Part shown: positions 51,410-60,034 of the stretch, piece by piece
How the letters are laid out: the number at the start of each line of letters is the position of its first letter
Numbering within the stretch: the first letter of the stretch is position 1
Assembly: GCA_041395105.1 (NCBI GenBank)
Contig: JAWLBB010000001.1
Span: 992,001 to 1,056,000, forward strand
DNA length: 64,000 nt
Reading direction: 5' to 3'
Source: Opitutaceae bacterium
Lineage (GTDB): Bacteria; Verrucomicrobiota; Verrucomicrobiia; Opitutales; Opitutaceae
The notes under the pieces: generated by a model
Told to the model about the DNA's origin: nothing
The model's database searches: none
The model's input: only the letters and a program-made list of their open reading frames with translations
Program-made: the position numbers and the translations under genes

Positions 51410-52714
51410 TCAACGTGAACCTCTCAAGCGTTGAAGAAAGAACCACTCGAAAGCCACAAGAGCAACGATGGCGCCGATGGCAATGATTACGATGGTGGGG
51501 TCGACCATGACTTTCATGACGACGAAGACGGTCAACACCAGGGAGTCCAGCAAGATCGCCACAATCAAGACCCACGGATGCGCACCGACTTCGCTGCCGA
51601 GATGGCGTAGAACTCCCCAGTGAATGACTATGTCCATGATCAGGTAGAAAATTGCTCCGAGTGAGGCGATCCGGCCAAGATCAAAGAATGCCGCGAGAAT
51701 CGACGCCAACACGACCGTATAGACCAAGGTGTGCTTCTGGATATTGCCGGGCATGCCGAAATGGCTATGCGGGATCAGTTCCATGTCGGTCAGCATGGCC
51801 AGCATTCTGGAAACGGCGAAGATACTGGCGAGCAGGCCCGATGCGGTGGCAATGATCGCGATTCCGACCGTAAACCATACGCCATAGTCTCCCATCGCAG
51901 GGCGGGCAGCTTCTGCCAGCGAGTAATCCCGCGCCTGCGCTATCTCGGAAACTGTGAGTGTGGATCCGACGGCCCAGGCCACAAGAAGATAGACAACCAG
52001 GCAGATCGCCAGTGAGATGACGATGGCTCGGCCGACATTCTTTTTCGGGTTCTTAACCTCGTCGCCACTGTTCGTGATCGTGGTGAAGCCTTTGTAGGCA
52101 AGGATTGCGAGCGCCACACCCGCCACGAATCCGCCCCAAGAACTCCTCTCGCCGATACCCGTCTCCGCCGGTTCAAAGGAAAAGCCCGTCGCGGCGAGCG
52201 TGATCACGGCAAAGAGTAGAATACCGCCAATCTTCAATACTGCGGTAACTTTTGAAATTCGGCCGATAACTTTGTTTCCGGCGACATTAACAAGGAATGC
52301 AAAAGTGATCAGGCCGATCGCGAGAATCGGCACAAGAACGCCTGCATCGCTAATGCCCAGAGCGTGTAGGGTGTAGGTGCCAAACGTCCGCGCGACCAGG
52401 CTTTCGTTGATGACCATGGATATAGTCATCATAAGGGCTGCTGCTCCGGTGATGGTTGAGGGCCCGTATGCCTTCTTGAGGATCATCGCGATCCCCCCAG
52501 CCGATGGGTACTTGTTTGAGACCTTGATGTAGGAGTAAGCGCTGAAGCCGCTGATCACCGCCCCGATCAAGAAGGCGAGTGGAAACAGAGTTCCTGCGAA
52601 CTCAGCAACCTGTCCCGTTAATGCGAAGATTCCTGCGCCGATCATCACACCGGTACCCATCGCGACCGACCCGAGTAGGCTCAGGCTGCCCTTTTCATAT
52701 TGGCTATCCTTCAT
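51410..52714 (-). CDS. APC-family amino-acid/cation permease
   Basis: 434 residues with about twelve hydrophobic helices. LLGSVAMGTGVMIGAGIFAL carries the helix-1 signature (GxGIFAL) and NKYPSAGGIAMILKKAYG the helix-2 loop of the amino acid-polyamine-organocation superfamily. It probably exchanges or imports an amino acid or amine at the inner membrane. Substrate unknown. It is the only non-metal transporter in this stretch. Confidence 0.8.
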   Translation of the reverse strand: MKDSQYEKGSLSLLGSVAMGTGVMIGAGIFALTGQVAEFAGTLFPLAFLIGAVISGFSAYSYIKVSNKYPSAGGIAMILKKAYGPSTITGAAALMMTISMVINESLVARTFGTYTLHALGISDAGVLVPILAIGLITFAFLVNVAGNKVIGRISKVTAVLKIGGILLFAVITLAATGFSFEPAETGIGERSSWGGFVAGVALAILAYKGFTTITNSGDEVKNPKKNVGRAIVISLAICLVVYLLVAWAVGSTLTVSEIAQARDYSLAEAARPAMGDYGVWFTVGIAIIATASGLLASIFAVSRMLAMLTDMELIPHSHFGMPGNIQKHTLVYTVVLASILAAFFDLGRIASLGAIFYLIMDIVIHWGVLRHLGSEVGAHPWVLIVAILLDSLVLTVFVVMKVMVDPTIVIIAIGAIVALVAFEWFFLQRLRGSR

Positions 52715-53171
52715 TTCAGGGTGGAGTCGGTGGGTGTGCCAGCTCAGTAATTATGAGCTTGAGAAGATTCTGGGCGGCGCCAGTCGATCGGCTCATCGGG
52801 TTGAGTTGATCTCCAAAGAAGAGTCGGGCTATGCCGCTTGATGAGCGTCTCGTCGGGGTCAAAACAGCTCTATCGACGGCAGCTGGCGAGTACCGGGAAG
52901 GTCATTGTCAACAGATCTGGCTCGGCATTGCTCTATTTCCGAGTGACCCTAATGGCGAAGACGATCAGGACAACCAGCGCGACAATCATGGCAGCCCACC
53001 AGATCCACATCCAGCCTCCGGGCCATCCATGTGCGTGTTGCGCAAGGTCGTACATTTGGTTTGTGTCCATCAGAGTGGGGCTCCGCTTCCGCCTTTAGCC
53101 CGGATGTTTCGTGAAGGAGTCGTTGGTTCTTTAATTTTGGTTCCGGGTTTGATCCATTCGCTGTTCTTGGC
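52715..53171. other. Intergenic stretch holding one tiny gene
   Basis: Apart from the 45-codon minus-strand gene at 52933-53070, no coding pattern is seen. The left part should hold the promoter of the APC permease. Confidence 0.4.
52933..53070 (-). CDS. Tiny membrane protein, 45 residues
   Basis: MDTNQMYDLAQHAHGW, then a Gly/Trp-rich turn and a single helix WWAAMIVALVVLIVFAIRV, ending in RK. Short proteins of this design with His and Met ahead of one helix are common in copper and heavy-metal islands and are usually unannotated. Start and stop are clear; the length is below usual gene-calling limits. It may assist a metal pump or oxidase. Confidence 0.55.
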   Translation of the reverse strand: MDTNQMYDLAQHAHGWPGGWMWIWWAAMIVALVVLIVFAIRVTRK

Positions 53172-54663
53172 CTGAGATCGGTGTTTTTGGCGAATAGTCG
53201 ATTGATCAGGCGACACTCCCCCTTACCCCCCATTGGTCAAAAAGGGCGCCGGGGCAGCGCCAGGAGGCAGGCTACGGTGGCGAGAGGCTGGTAGCAGCTT
53301 GGGTGAAGAGATCTTTGAGCGGATGATGGGAAGAGATGGATTCGAGTCATCGATTTCTTGCGGATGATGACGGCGCCAATCTTGATAAGCTTCAGGCGGA
53401 TAGATGCGACGGTGGCTCGGGCCAGGACGCTTCCTTTGAGGACAAGACGTCTGAGGGACTCCAACAGCGTATACGCCAAGCCCGACAAGAGGATTCGCCA
53501 TTGATTGGCCCACCATCGGTGGGCACTGACACGATCGGCGAAGAGCATCATCTGCTCCTTGATCCGGTTTTCCATCTCGCCTCGGATACAGTAGCGCTGA
53601 TCGTAGAGTCGCTTGGGCTCGCCAACGATGTTGGTCACGATGAATCGCGGATTGGCCCCCTTGCTGGTGTGCTCGGCCTTGACGATGATCGAGCGGATCC
53701 AGCGCCAGGAACCTGCGGCGTAATCAAAGCGATCGAAGAGCCGCTGCTTTTTGCCGGTTAACTCATGAAGAGTGCGGGCGCGCTGCATCAGGTCCTGGGC
53801 ATGATCGAGCAGGCGGCTGTTTCGGGCGATACCCACGATGTATTTGACCTCGTTGCGATCACACCAGCTAAGCAGCAGGTCGCGGCAAAAGCCGCTGTCA
53901 GCGCGGAAAACAAACCGGGTGCGCGGCCAGACCTGCCGCAATCGAGTGACCAGAAGCTTCAGGATCGCAGCGGCATGTTTGGCACCATCGTTGTTGCTTG
54001 GACGAAGATAGGCCACAAGCAGCTGGTCACCGCAAAACACATACAGCGGAAGAAAACAATGGCAGTCATAGTATCCATGGAAGTATCGACCCTCCTGGCT
54101 TCCATGAACCGGGGCGTCGGTCGCATCAAAATCCAGGATGACAACCGGCGGAGGGCTCTTGTGCGAAGCGATGAACTGCTCGATCAACACCTCGTTGATC
54201 GTCCGGGCGCTCTGACGTGTCTGGGCGTTTTCAAAGCGTGACAGGGTAGGCGCACTCGCCAGCTCGCAATCTTTGCCCACGGCGATCTGGTGGATGCTGT
54301 CGTGACGCAACTGGGCCGAATCGTTCAGATCCTCCCATCCGGCGCACAGCCCATAGACTCTCTGACGCAGCATTGATTCTGACTCGTGGCGCACCTTGCC
54401 CACCTGTCGTTCGTCATCGAGGCGTTCGGCTACCTGTTCGATCAATCCCAGCTTCCGGTCGACCTGCTTAACCAGCAAAAGCCCTCCATCTGAGCTGATC
54501 TCGCCACCGGCAAAATCCACTTCGATCTTGCGGCCATTTACTCTTGAAAACCCGATGCCCTTGAGGCACATTTTCTTCATCGCGTGTTTGGTTGATTATT
54601 TTGCTACCCACTGATTATCAGTGGGTAATCAGACACGCGATACTTTTTTACGAAATATCCAGG
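53172..54663 (-). mobile_element. IS1380-family insertion sequence
   Basis: It contains an intact transposase gene. The right end is clear (CGAAATATCCAGG at 54651-54663, shared with the scars at 16.4 and 35.7 kb). The left end is tentative: CCTGAGATCGGTGTTTTT at 53172 is a weak match to the complement of the right end, and no target duplication was seen. The ends may therefore be shifted by tens of bases. Confidence 0.6.
53237..54580 (-). CDS. IS1380-family transposase
   Basis: 447 residues. IEVDFAGGEISSDGGLLLVK at the N terminus, VVILDFDATDAPVHGSQEGR with the catalytic Asp, FVFRADSGFCRDLLLSWCDR with the second, and EMENRIKEQMMLFADRVSAH with the Glu are the DDE-type pattern of IS1380. It cuts and pastes the element. 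All catalytic residues are present, so this copy may be active. Confidence 0.92.
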   Translation of the reverse strand: MKKMCLKGIGFSRVNGRKIEVDFAGGEISSDGGLLLVKQVDRKLGLIEQVAERLDDERQVGKVRHESESMLRQRVYGLCAGWEDLNDSAQLRHDSIHQIAVGKDCELASAPTLSRFENAQTRQSARTINEVLIEQFIASHKSPPPVVILDFDATDAPVHGSQEGRYFHGYYDCHCFLPLYVFCGDQLLVAYLRPSNNDGAKHAAAILKLLVTRLRQVWPRTRFVFRADSGFCRDLLLSWCDRNEVKYIVGIARNSRLLDHAQDLMQRARTLHELTGKKQRLFDRFDYAAGSWRWIRSIIVKAEHTSKGANPRFIVTNIVGEPKRLYDQRYCIRGEMENRIKEQMMLFADRVSAHRWWANQWRILLSGLAYTLLESLRRLVLKGSVLARATVASIRLKLIKIGAVIIRKKSMTRIHLFPSSAQRSLHPSCYQPLATVACLLALPRRPF

Positions 54664-54820
54664 TTAGCAAGTTGGGCAATTGGCCCGATCCAAAGTCAGA
54701 TCGATATCGTTGACTGCTTCGTCAAGCGAAGCGGGGTTAAGGTTTGGACCGGCGTCGGCCGCCACGGTACCATAGGACCGGTGGCGGCGAGAAGTCGGTT
54801 AGCTTGGGGTGATCGGATAG

Positions 54821-55423
54821 CTAGTTATGGCTGTGGGCATTCTGGGCGCCACTACCATCCGGATCTCCCATCATCATTTCCATCATGGGACACGACATAT
54901 CCATTCCCCCGTCGGCTCCTTGTCCCTTTCGTTTCTGCATCTTCTGCATGTGGGCCATCATCTGCGAGTGCATTTGCATCATGGAGGTGTTGTCGGACGG
55001 CAGCTCTGCCAGGTTCTTCTGCTGATCCTCGGTGAGAATGGCGCGGGCCTTCTTTCCCATGGATTTCTGAAGCTTCTTTAGGTCGTTTACCTGTTTATCG
55101 GTCAGCCCGAGTTCGTCTTTGCTACCCAGGAGCATGGATGGTTCATTTGTTGAGAGGTCGGCACGCATCATCATGCGGGCTTCCTTCATCATGGCAGGGG
55201 ACATGCCCGTCATCTGCATCATGTTCTTCATCTTGTCGCTCTGTGCCATCGCGCTGGAACCGCCCATGCCGTCATTGGACTTCATCATGGATGACGAATC
55301 GGCGGAAGTTTTGGTCATCGAGTCACCCGATTCGTGGTCGTGCCCCGTGTTCGTTTGTGCCCATGCTGTCGTTCCTACCATCAGCGCCAGGACTGTTGTT
55401 GCCGAAAATTTGACTGCCTTCAT
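54821..55423 (-). CDS. Met/His-rich periplasmic protein, CpxP/Spy-like
   Basis: About 200 residues from ATG 55423 (55432 is possible) with a signal peptide ending TTAWAQ. Over 30 Met and several His are spread over it (MMKSNDGMGG, KMKNMMQMTGM, MQMHSQMMAHMQKMQ). ARAILTEDQQKNLAELP is an LTxxQ-type segment of CpxP/Spy chaperones. It probably binds Cu(I) or Ag(I) or guards periplasmic proteins from it. It follows the copper oxidase gene in the same direction, 260 bp apart. Confidence 0.65.
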   Translation of the reverse strand: MKAVKFSATTVLALMVGTTAWAQTNTGHDHESGDSMTKTSADSSSMMKSNDGMGGSSAMAQSDKMKNMMQMTGMSPAMMKEARMMMRADLSTNEPSMLLGSKDELGLTDKQVNDLKKLQKSMGKKARAILTEDQQKNLAELPSDNTSMMQMHSQMMAHMQKMQKRKGQGADGGMDMSCPMMEMMMGDPDGSGAQNAHSHN

Positions 55424-55685
55424 TGTGATCATGGTGTGCCTATTCTTTTCTGTGGAGATATTTGCTTTGAACGGAAGTTGACCTTCGGGGATTACTGTAG
55501 GTGATTCCTCAAACAGATCTGCGGGTCTCCACCAGATTGCTGGAGATTGATTTCCGATACTTCAGGTCTGCCTCCACCTCTTTTAACGCAGGGAACTCGA
55601 ATTTCCCTCGGAATTCTTTGAGAAAGGATCGGCGAACGAATTCTGTCTCTGTTTGGTCGACAGAGATTCTATCTTCCTTGCGGTT
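55424..55685. other. Gap between two copper genes
   Basis: No gene recognised; several short frames on both strands lack patterns. It should hold the promoter of the Met-rich gene. Confidence 0.35.
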
Positions 55686-58046
55686 TCAGAACAGGACACT
55701 TACTCCTCCGCCCCACCCGAATTCGGAATGCCAGCGCAGTTCCAGGGCTGTGTTTTTGGTCAGCACATAGTCAAGGGCGACCATGCCTTCCCATTGAGTA
55801 TCCAGATCGTATTTGACTTCCATTTCGAGGGCGATGCGCGGTGTCAGCATGACTTCACGTGCCAGCGCGAAGCGCGCGTCTCCGTCGGTGCCGATCCAGG
55901 AACGTGAATACAGATTGAGGGGCAGGGTATAGGCCAGTCCCACGATGCCGCGGGACCCTTCAAGGGAGGTTTCGGCACCGAGAAAGTCGCCTCCGACAAA
56001 GACGGTGGTAAAGCGATTGAGGTAGCGTTCATAGACGGGAATCACCTCCCATTCCGTCTCGGGGACATTTCCCCAGCCAACCTGCCATTCGACGCCGAAA
56101 ATATTGCGGCTGTTGGAGTATTCGGCCCATCCTTCGGTCATGTTGGAGACGAACGCTGCACGGCCGAATAGGAAGTAGGGGTCTTCGTAGAGCTGCCAGC
56201 GTGTAGCGGCCGTGGCGGAATCCGGTTCAAAGCCCTCGTATTCCACGACGCGAGCCATGCCGGCGTGCATGTGATAGAGCAGGTGACAGTGAAAAAACCA
56301 GTCTCCCTTTTCATTGGCATCGAATTCAATGACCGTGGTGCTCATCGGTTCGACATCCACGGTGTGCTTGAGCGGGGCATGATCGCCCTGCCCGTTGATG
56401 ACGCGGAAGAAATGTCCGTGCATGTGCATCGGATGATGCATCATGGTTTGGTTGATCATGATGAAGCGCACCACCTCCCCCTCCCTGATTCGAATCGAGT
56501 CGCTGGCGGACAGGGGGGTGTTGTTGATGAACCACACGTAGCGTTCCATGTCGCCGTCGAGGGTGAGGCGGATCTCGTGAACGGGTTTGGCAGGGTCCAG
56601 GGTCGTGGGCTGCGTGGCACGGAGCCTGGCATAGGGCGGCCAGGGGCGCTCGGCTGACGCGTCTTCGGCGAGCAGGGGCTGTGAGCTGATGTCGGCCACC
56701 ATCCAGGCGAATGTCGGTGGAGCCACCATCGGCGGCATGGGCTGTCCCGTCTCGATGGGTTTGGAAGGATGCATCGCTACGGAGGGTGCAGACATTGATT
56801 GATGTCCAGCATCATGGGACATGGCGTTCATCGGATCCGCCTTCTGGGATTTCGCGGTTGGGTCATGGTCACCATGGGCCATGTCGGTCATGACCATGTC
56901 CCCCATATTCATGCCGGGGCGATCGAAGTCGCCGGCCTTTACGTGGTCGTCCGGCATGCCGATGACCCCGGCCGGGGTGAGCGCAAAAGCCTTTTTCCAG
57001 GTGAAGTTCCCCATCGCCTTATAGAGATTGGGCGCGGGGACCAACGGGGCGTAGTGTTTTTCGCCCTCTCCGATCCAGAGCGAAGCGCGCCCAGATCGGT
57101 CGTGAGAAGTCGCGCGAAATTCGAATTGGCCGTCTGCGGGCACCGTCACCAGGACATCGTAGGTCTCTGCCACTCCAATGAGCAGGCGTTCGATCTGAAT
57201 CGGTTCGACGTCCTGGCCGTCGGCGGCAATGATGGTCATCGGGCTACCTGCAAATTGGAGGTGGAAAAAGGTGCTGGCGGAGCCGTCGATGATACGTAAA
57301 CGCACCTGCTCACCGACCTGGGCCGGGAGGTGATCGTCGACCTCGCCGTTGAGGAGGAAACGGTCGTAGGCGACGTCCGAGATATCCATGGCGGGCATGC
57401 GTTGCAGTTCCCGTGTGAGGTAATCCTTCAGGAGTCCGATTCTGATCGCACCAAGGACACTTTGGCTGCTGCGTTTGCGAATGCTGTAGTATTCATTTCC
57501 CGCGCGCAAGGTGTGCATGACTTCGTGCGGACCTTCATTGGTCCAATCCGATAGCAGGACAACCTGCTCCTTGAGTTCTGGGAATCGTGGATCGCCGTTC
57601 CGTGGCAGGATGACGATTGATCCATAGACGCCACTCTGTTCCTGCAGGTCGGAATGTGAATGGTACCAATAGGTGCCACTTTGCCGGATCGGGAATTCGT
57701 AGGTGAACGTCTTCCCGGGGTGGATTGGTGGAAAACTGATGAAGGGCACTCCGTCCATGCCGGGTGGCACGAGCAAACCATGCCAGTGGATCGACGTAGG
57801 AACGCCCATTGCGTTCGTAACTTGAATGCGTGCGGTATCGCCTTCGACGAATCGAAGGGTCGGACCGGGAATGCTTCCGTTGATCGTCATGCCCTCGACC
57901 GTACGCTGTGCCTTGTCAACCGTCTGCTCCGCGATGGTGAGGTGATACTCTGTCACGGCCGGTCGGGCATTTGGCAGGAGGGTCAGCGGGAGTGCGAAAC
58001 TCAACAGTGCCCTGTAGATTCGATCCGTATTCTTGATCATCTTCAT
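55686..58046 (-). CDS. copAB: Copper-resistance multicopper oxidase CopA fused to a CopB-like outer-membrane domain
   Basis: 786 residues. Residues 1 to about 600 are a CopA-type oxidase: HWHGLLVPPG and YHSHSD (type 2/3 Cu), a Met/His-rich insert near 385-450 (MNMGDMVMTDMAHGDHD), HPMHMHGHFF near 537 and HCHLLYHMHAGM with the type 1 Cys near 585. From about residue 612, RWQLYEDPYFLFGRAAF and the barrel ending WGGGVSVLF match the C-terminal barrel of CopB. CopA oxidises Cu(I); CopB binds copper in the outer membrane. They are normally separate proteins, so this fusion is unusual. Confidence 0.85.
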   Translation of the reverse strand: MKMIKNTDRIYRALLSFALPLTLLPNARPAVTEYHLTIAEQTVDKAQRTVEGMTINGSIPGPTLRFVEGDTARIQVTNAMGVPTSIHWHGLLVPPGMDGVPFISFPPIHPGKTFTYEFPIRQSGTYWYHSHSDLQEQSGVYGSIVILPRNGDPRFPELKEQVVLLSDWTNEGPHEVMHTLRAGNEYYSIRKRSSQSVLGAIRIGLLKDYLTRELQRMPAMDISDVAYDRFLLNGEVDDHLPAQVGEQVRLRIIDGSASTFFHLQFAGSPMTIIAADGQDVEPIQIERLLIGVAETYDVLVTVPADGQFEFRATSHDRSGRASLWIGEGEKHYAPLVPAPNLYKAMGNFTWKKAFALTPAGVIGMPDDHVKAGDFDRPGMNMGDMVMTDMAHGDHDPTAKSQKADPMNAMSHDAGHQSMSAPSVAMHPSKPIETGQPMPPMVAPPTFAWMVADISSQPLLAEDASAERPWPPYARLRATQPTTLDPAKPVHEIRLTLDGDMERYVWFINNTPLSASDSIRIREGEVVRFIMINQTMMHHPMHMHGHFFRVINGQGDHAPLKHTVDVEPMSTTVIEFDANEKGDWFFHCHLLYHMHAGMARVVEYEGFEPDSATAATRWQLYEDPYFLFGRAAFVSNMTEGWAEYSNSRNIFGVEWQVGWGNVPETEWEVIPVYERYLNRFTTVFVGGDFLGAETSLEGSRGIVGLAYTLPLNLYSRSWIGTDGDARFALAREVMLTPRIALEMEVKYDLDTQWEGMVALDYVLTKNTALELRWHSEFGWGGGVSVLF

Positions 58047-58669
58047 GTTTGCGTTCGTTGGGCCGCAGTCTGCCCACTGGCTCAGACTCCGGTATTCTCG
58101 GAGACTCTTGCTTGTGCGGGGGATGCCTTTGCTTTGACGCGAAAACGTTATGCCAGCGCATCACCGGGACGGCCAATCTGATGCTCACGTCCTTGGGTCG
58201 AGCAAACCAGAGTCAACCGCTGACGAACAGAATATTTGATTTGGGCGTGACGCAACCCTGACTCTGTCTGAACTGTGCAGAATAAGCTACCAGATGTCGG
58301 CTTCGAGTGAGTCCTTTTTGGGCCACCCGGTTCGATTCTCCATGATTTGGGGACTCCCTCAAAGGCTACCGATCATAGAGAAGATGTCGCCGGTTGGACA
58401 CGAAAGGTTCCACCATCAGTTTTTCGGGTGGTCGATGGATATTTTTGAGTTTCTGTGGAAAAAGTGAGGGAGAGTATGTTTGGAAGCGTTTACATTCACG
58501 TAACCGAAGAGATAGAATCAAAGCTGATTATGGAGCATGAAATCCTTGACGGAGAAGAATCTTTGGACCCGACTTCGACTCGACGAACTGGGACTGGGAT
58601 GCATTGCCCGATGCCTGCCAGCCCTTGGGGCATCGCGCTATCGATGAAGCTCCCGCCGTCTGGCGGCCG
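58047..58669. other. Divergent promoter region of about 620 bp
   Basis: It separates the copper oxidase gene from the second RND operon, so it must hold promoters for both. No operator was recognised. A 72-codon frame (58455-58673) and a 36-codon frame near 58540 have no firm family pattern. Confidence 0.4.
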
Positions 58670-60034
58670 ATGAATTCGAAGTACTTGGACTGGATGATCT
58701 TGGTATTGTCCTCATACGGAATCACCAGGGACGTTTTCGTCCGAGTGATGCCGGTGGTCTGTATTGGTCTATTTGCGACCGCCGACTTGGCCTTCAGCGA
58801 AGGTACTGACGCGTTTTCGAGCGTCCGGCTTGAGGACTATCTGCAGCAGGCGAACGACTCGAATCCAGGCTTACGCGCCTTTGAGGATCACTATGAGGCC
58901 TCGATGCAGCGAATTCCGCGGGCCGGCGCATTGCCCGATCCGAAACTTCAGATCACGAATTTCGTCGAGTCGGTCCAGACCCGGACAGGTACTCAGCAGA
59001 ATGTGGTCATGCTCAGTCAGGGCATCCCCTGGTTTGGCAAACTTAACCGGGCGAAAGCGGTGGCATCCGCTGAAGCCGAAGCGCTCTGGTTTTCTTTTCA
59101 GGCGCGGCAACTTGCCCTGGCTCGCACGGTCGCGAACGGCTACTTCGAATACGGTTTTCTGGGTAAATCACTTGAATTGACACGCCAGAATCTCTCTCTT
59201 TTGCGCCGGCTGGAGCCTATCGTGGAAGAACGGGTTCGAGGCGGGGGGGACGCCAATCCTCTGCTTCGGCTGCAGGTTGAGATCGGGATGATGGACGATC
59301 GGGAGAAGTCGATCCACAGGAAGCGTGAAGCCCAGAGCGCCCGCCTGAATGGCTTGCTTGCACAGTCGGGTAACAGCGTTCTGCCCTGGCCGGTCTTGAC
59401 GGCCCCCGAAACCGATTCTCTGGACCTCTCAGGTCTGGTCTCGGCGCTGGAGTCGGGCAACCCGGAACTGGCCATGCTGGACCGCAAGATCTCCAGCGCG
59501 GAGGCGCGTCGTGAGCTGGCCCGCCTGGAGAACCGCCCCGACCTGACCTTCGGTGTGAACTACATCCAGACCGACGCCTATGCGGGTTCGATTGATCCCG
59601 ACGCCGGGAACGACCCATGGGGCGTAACCCTGGGCATCAGTATCCCAATCTGGGGCGCCAAGAATGAAGCAATCCGAGGGGAGGCCTTGGCGGCCCGATC
59701 CGCAGCCGGCAATGAACGGCTGGACCGGGAGAACAGCCTGAAGGCGGATTTGACGATCCAGTATACAAATCTTGAGGACGCCAATCGACGACTGGAACTC
59801 TATGGCGATCGGTTGCTCAACCTGGCGCGTCAGGCACTTGAGATCACCCGGACAAGCTATGAAGGCGGCCGGGCTACCATTCTTGACGTGATTGACAGCG
59901 AACGTTCGCTTCTCGAACTCGAACTGAGCTACTGGCGCGCCGCGGCGGATGCCTGGCAGAGCCGTATCGCTATCCAGACGCTGGTCAACCAACCCATTGC
60001 CGAGGCTTTCTTGCCCACTTCCATCGATGAATAA
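58670..60034 (+). CDS. TolC-family outer-membrane efflux factor of the second RND operon
   Basis: 454 residues from ATG 58670; an in-frame ATG at 58604 adds a non-signal stretch. After the signal region come NDSNPGLRAFEDHYEASMQR and PDPKLQITNFVESVQT, then two helical-barrel repeats ending TSYEGGRATILDVIDSERSL, as in CusC/CzcC proteins. Its stop overlaps the adaptor start (ATGAATAA). It forms the exit duct of the pump. Confidence 0.85.
   Translation: MNSKYLDWMILVLSSYGITRDVFVRVMPVVCIGLFATADLAFSEGTDAFSSVRLEDYLQQANDSNPGLRAFEDHYEASMQRIPRAGALPDPKLQITNFVESVQTRTGTQQNVVMLSQGIPWFGKLNRAKAVASAEAEALWFSFQARQLALARTVANGYFEYGFLGKSLELTRQNLSLLRRLEPIVEERVRGGGDANPLLRLQVEIGMMDDREKSIHRKREAQSARLNGLLAQSGNSVLPWPVLTAPETDSLDLSGLVSALESGNPELAMLDRKISSAEARRELARLENRPDLTFGVNYIQTDAYAGSIDPDAGNDPWGVTLGISIPIWGAKNEAIRGEALAARSAAGNERLDRENSLKADLTIQYTNLEDANRRLELYGDRLLNLARQALEITRTSYEGGRATILDVIDSERSLLELELSYWRAAADAWQSRIAIQTLVNQPIAEAFLPTSIDE

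Noticed and set aside
51264..51416. Thioredoxin-like fragment with WCVTC
   Set aside because: Only about 50 codons, no start codon and no other thioredoxin features; mentioned in the intergenic entry only.
58540..58720. FeoA-like small gene upstream of the second RND operon
   Set aside because: A few residues recall FeoA (RLDELGLGCIARCL), but the frame stops after 36 codons and needs a stop read-through to continue.
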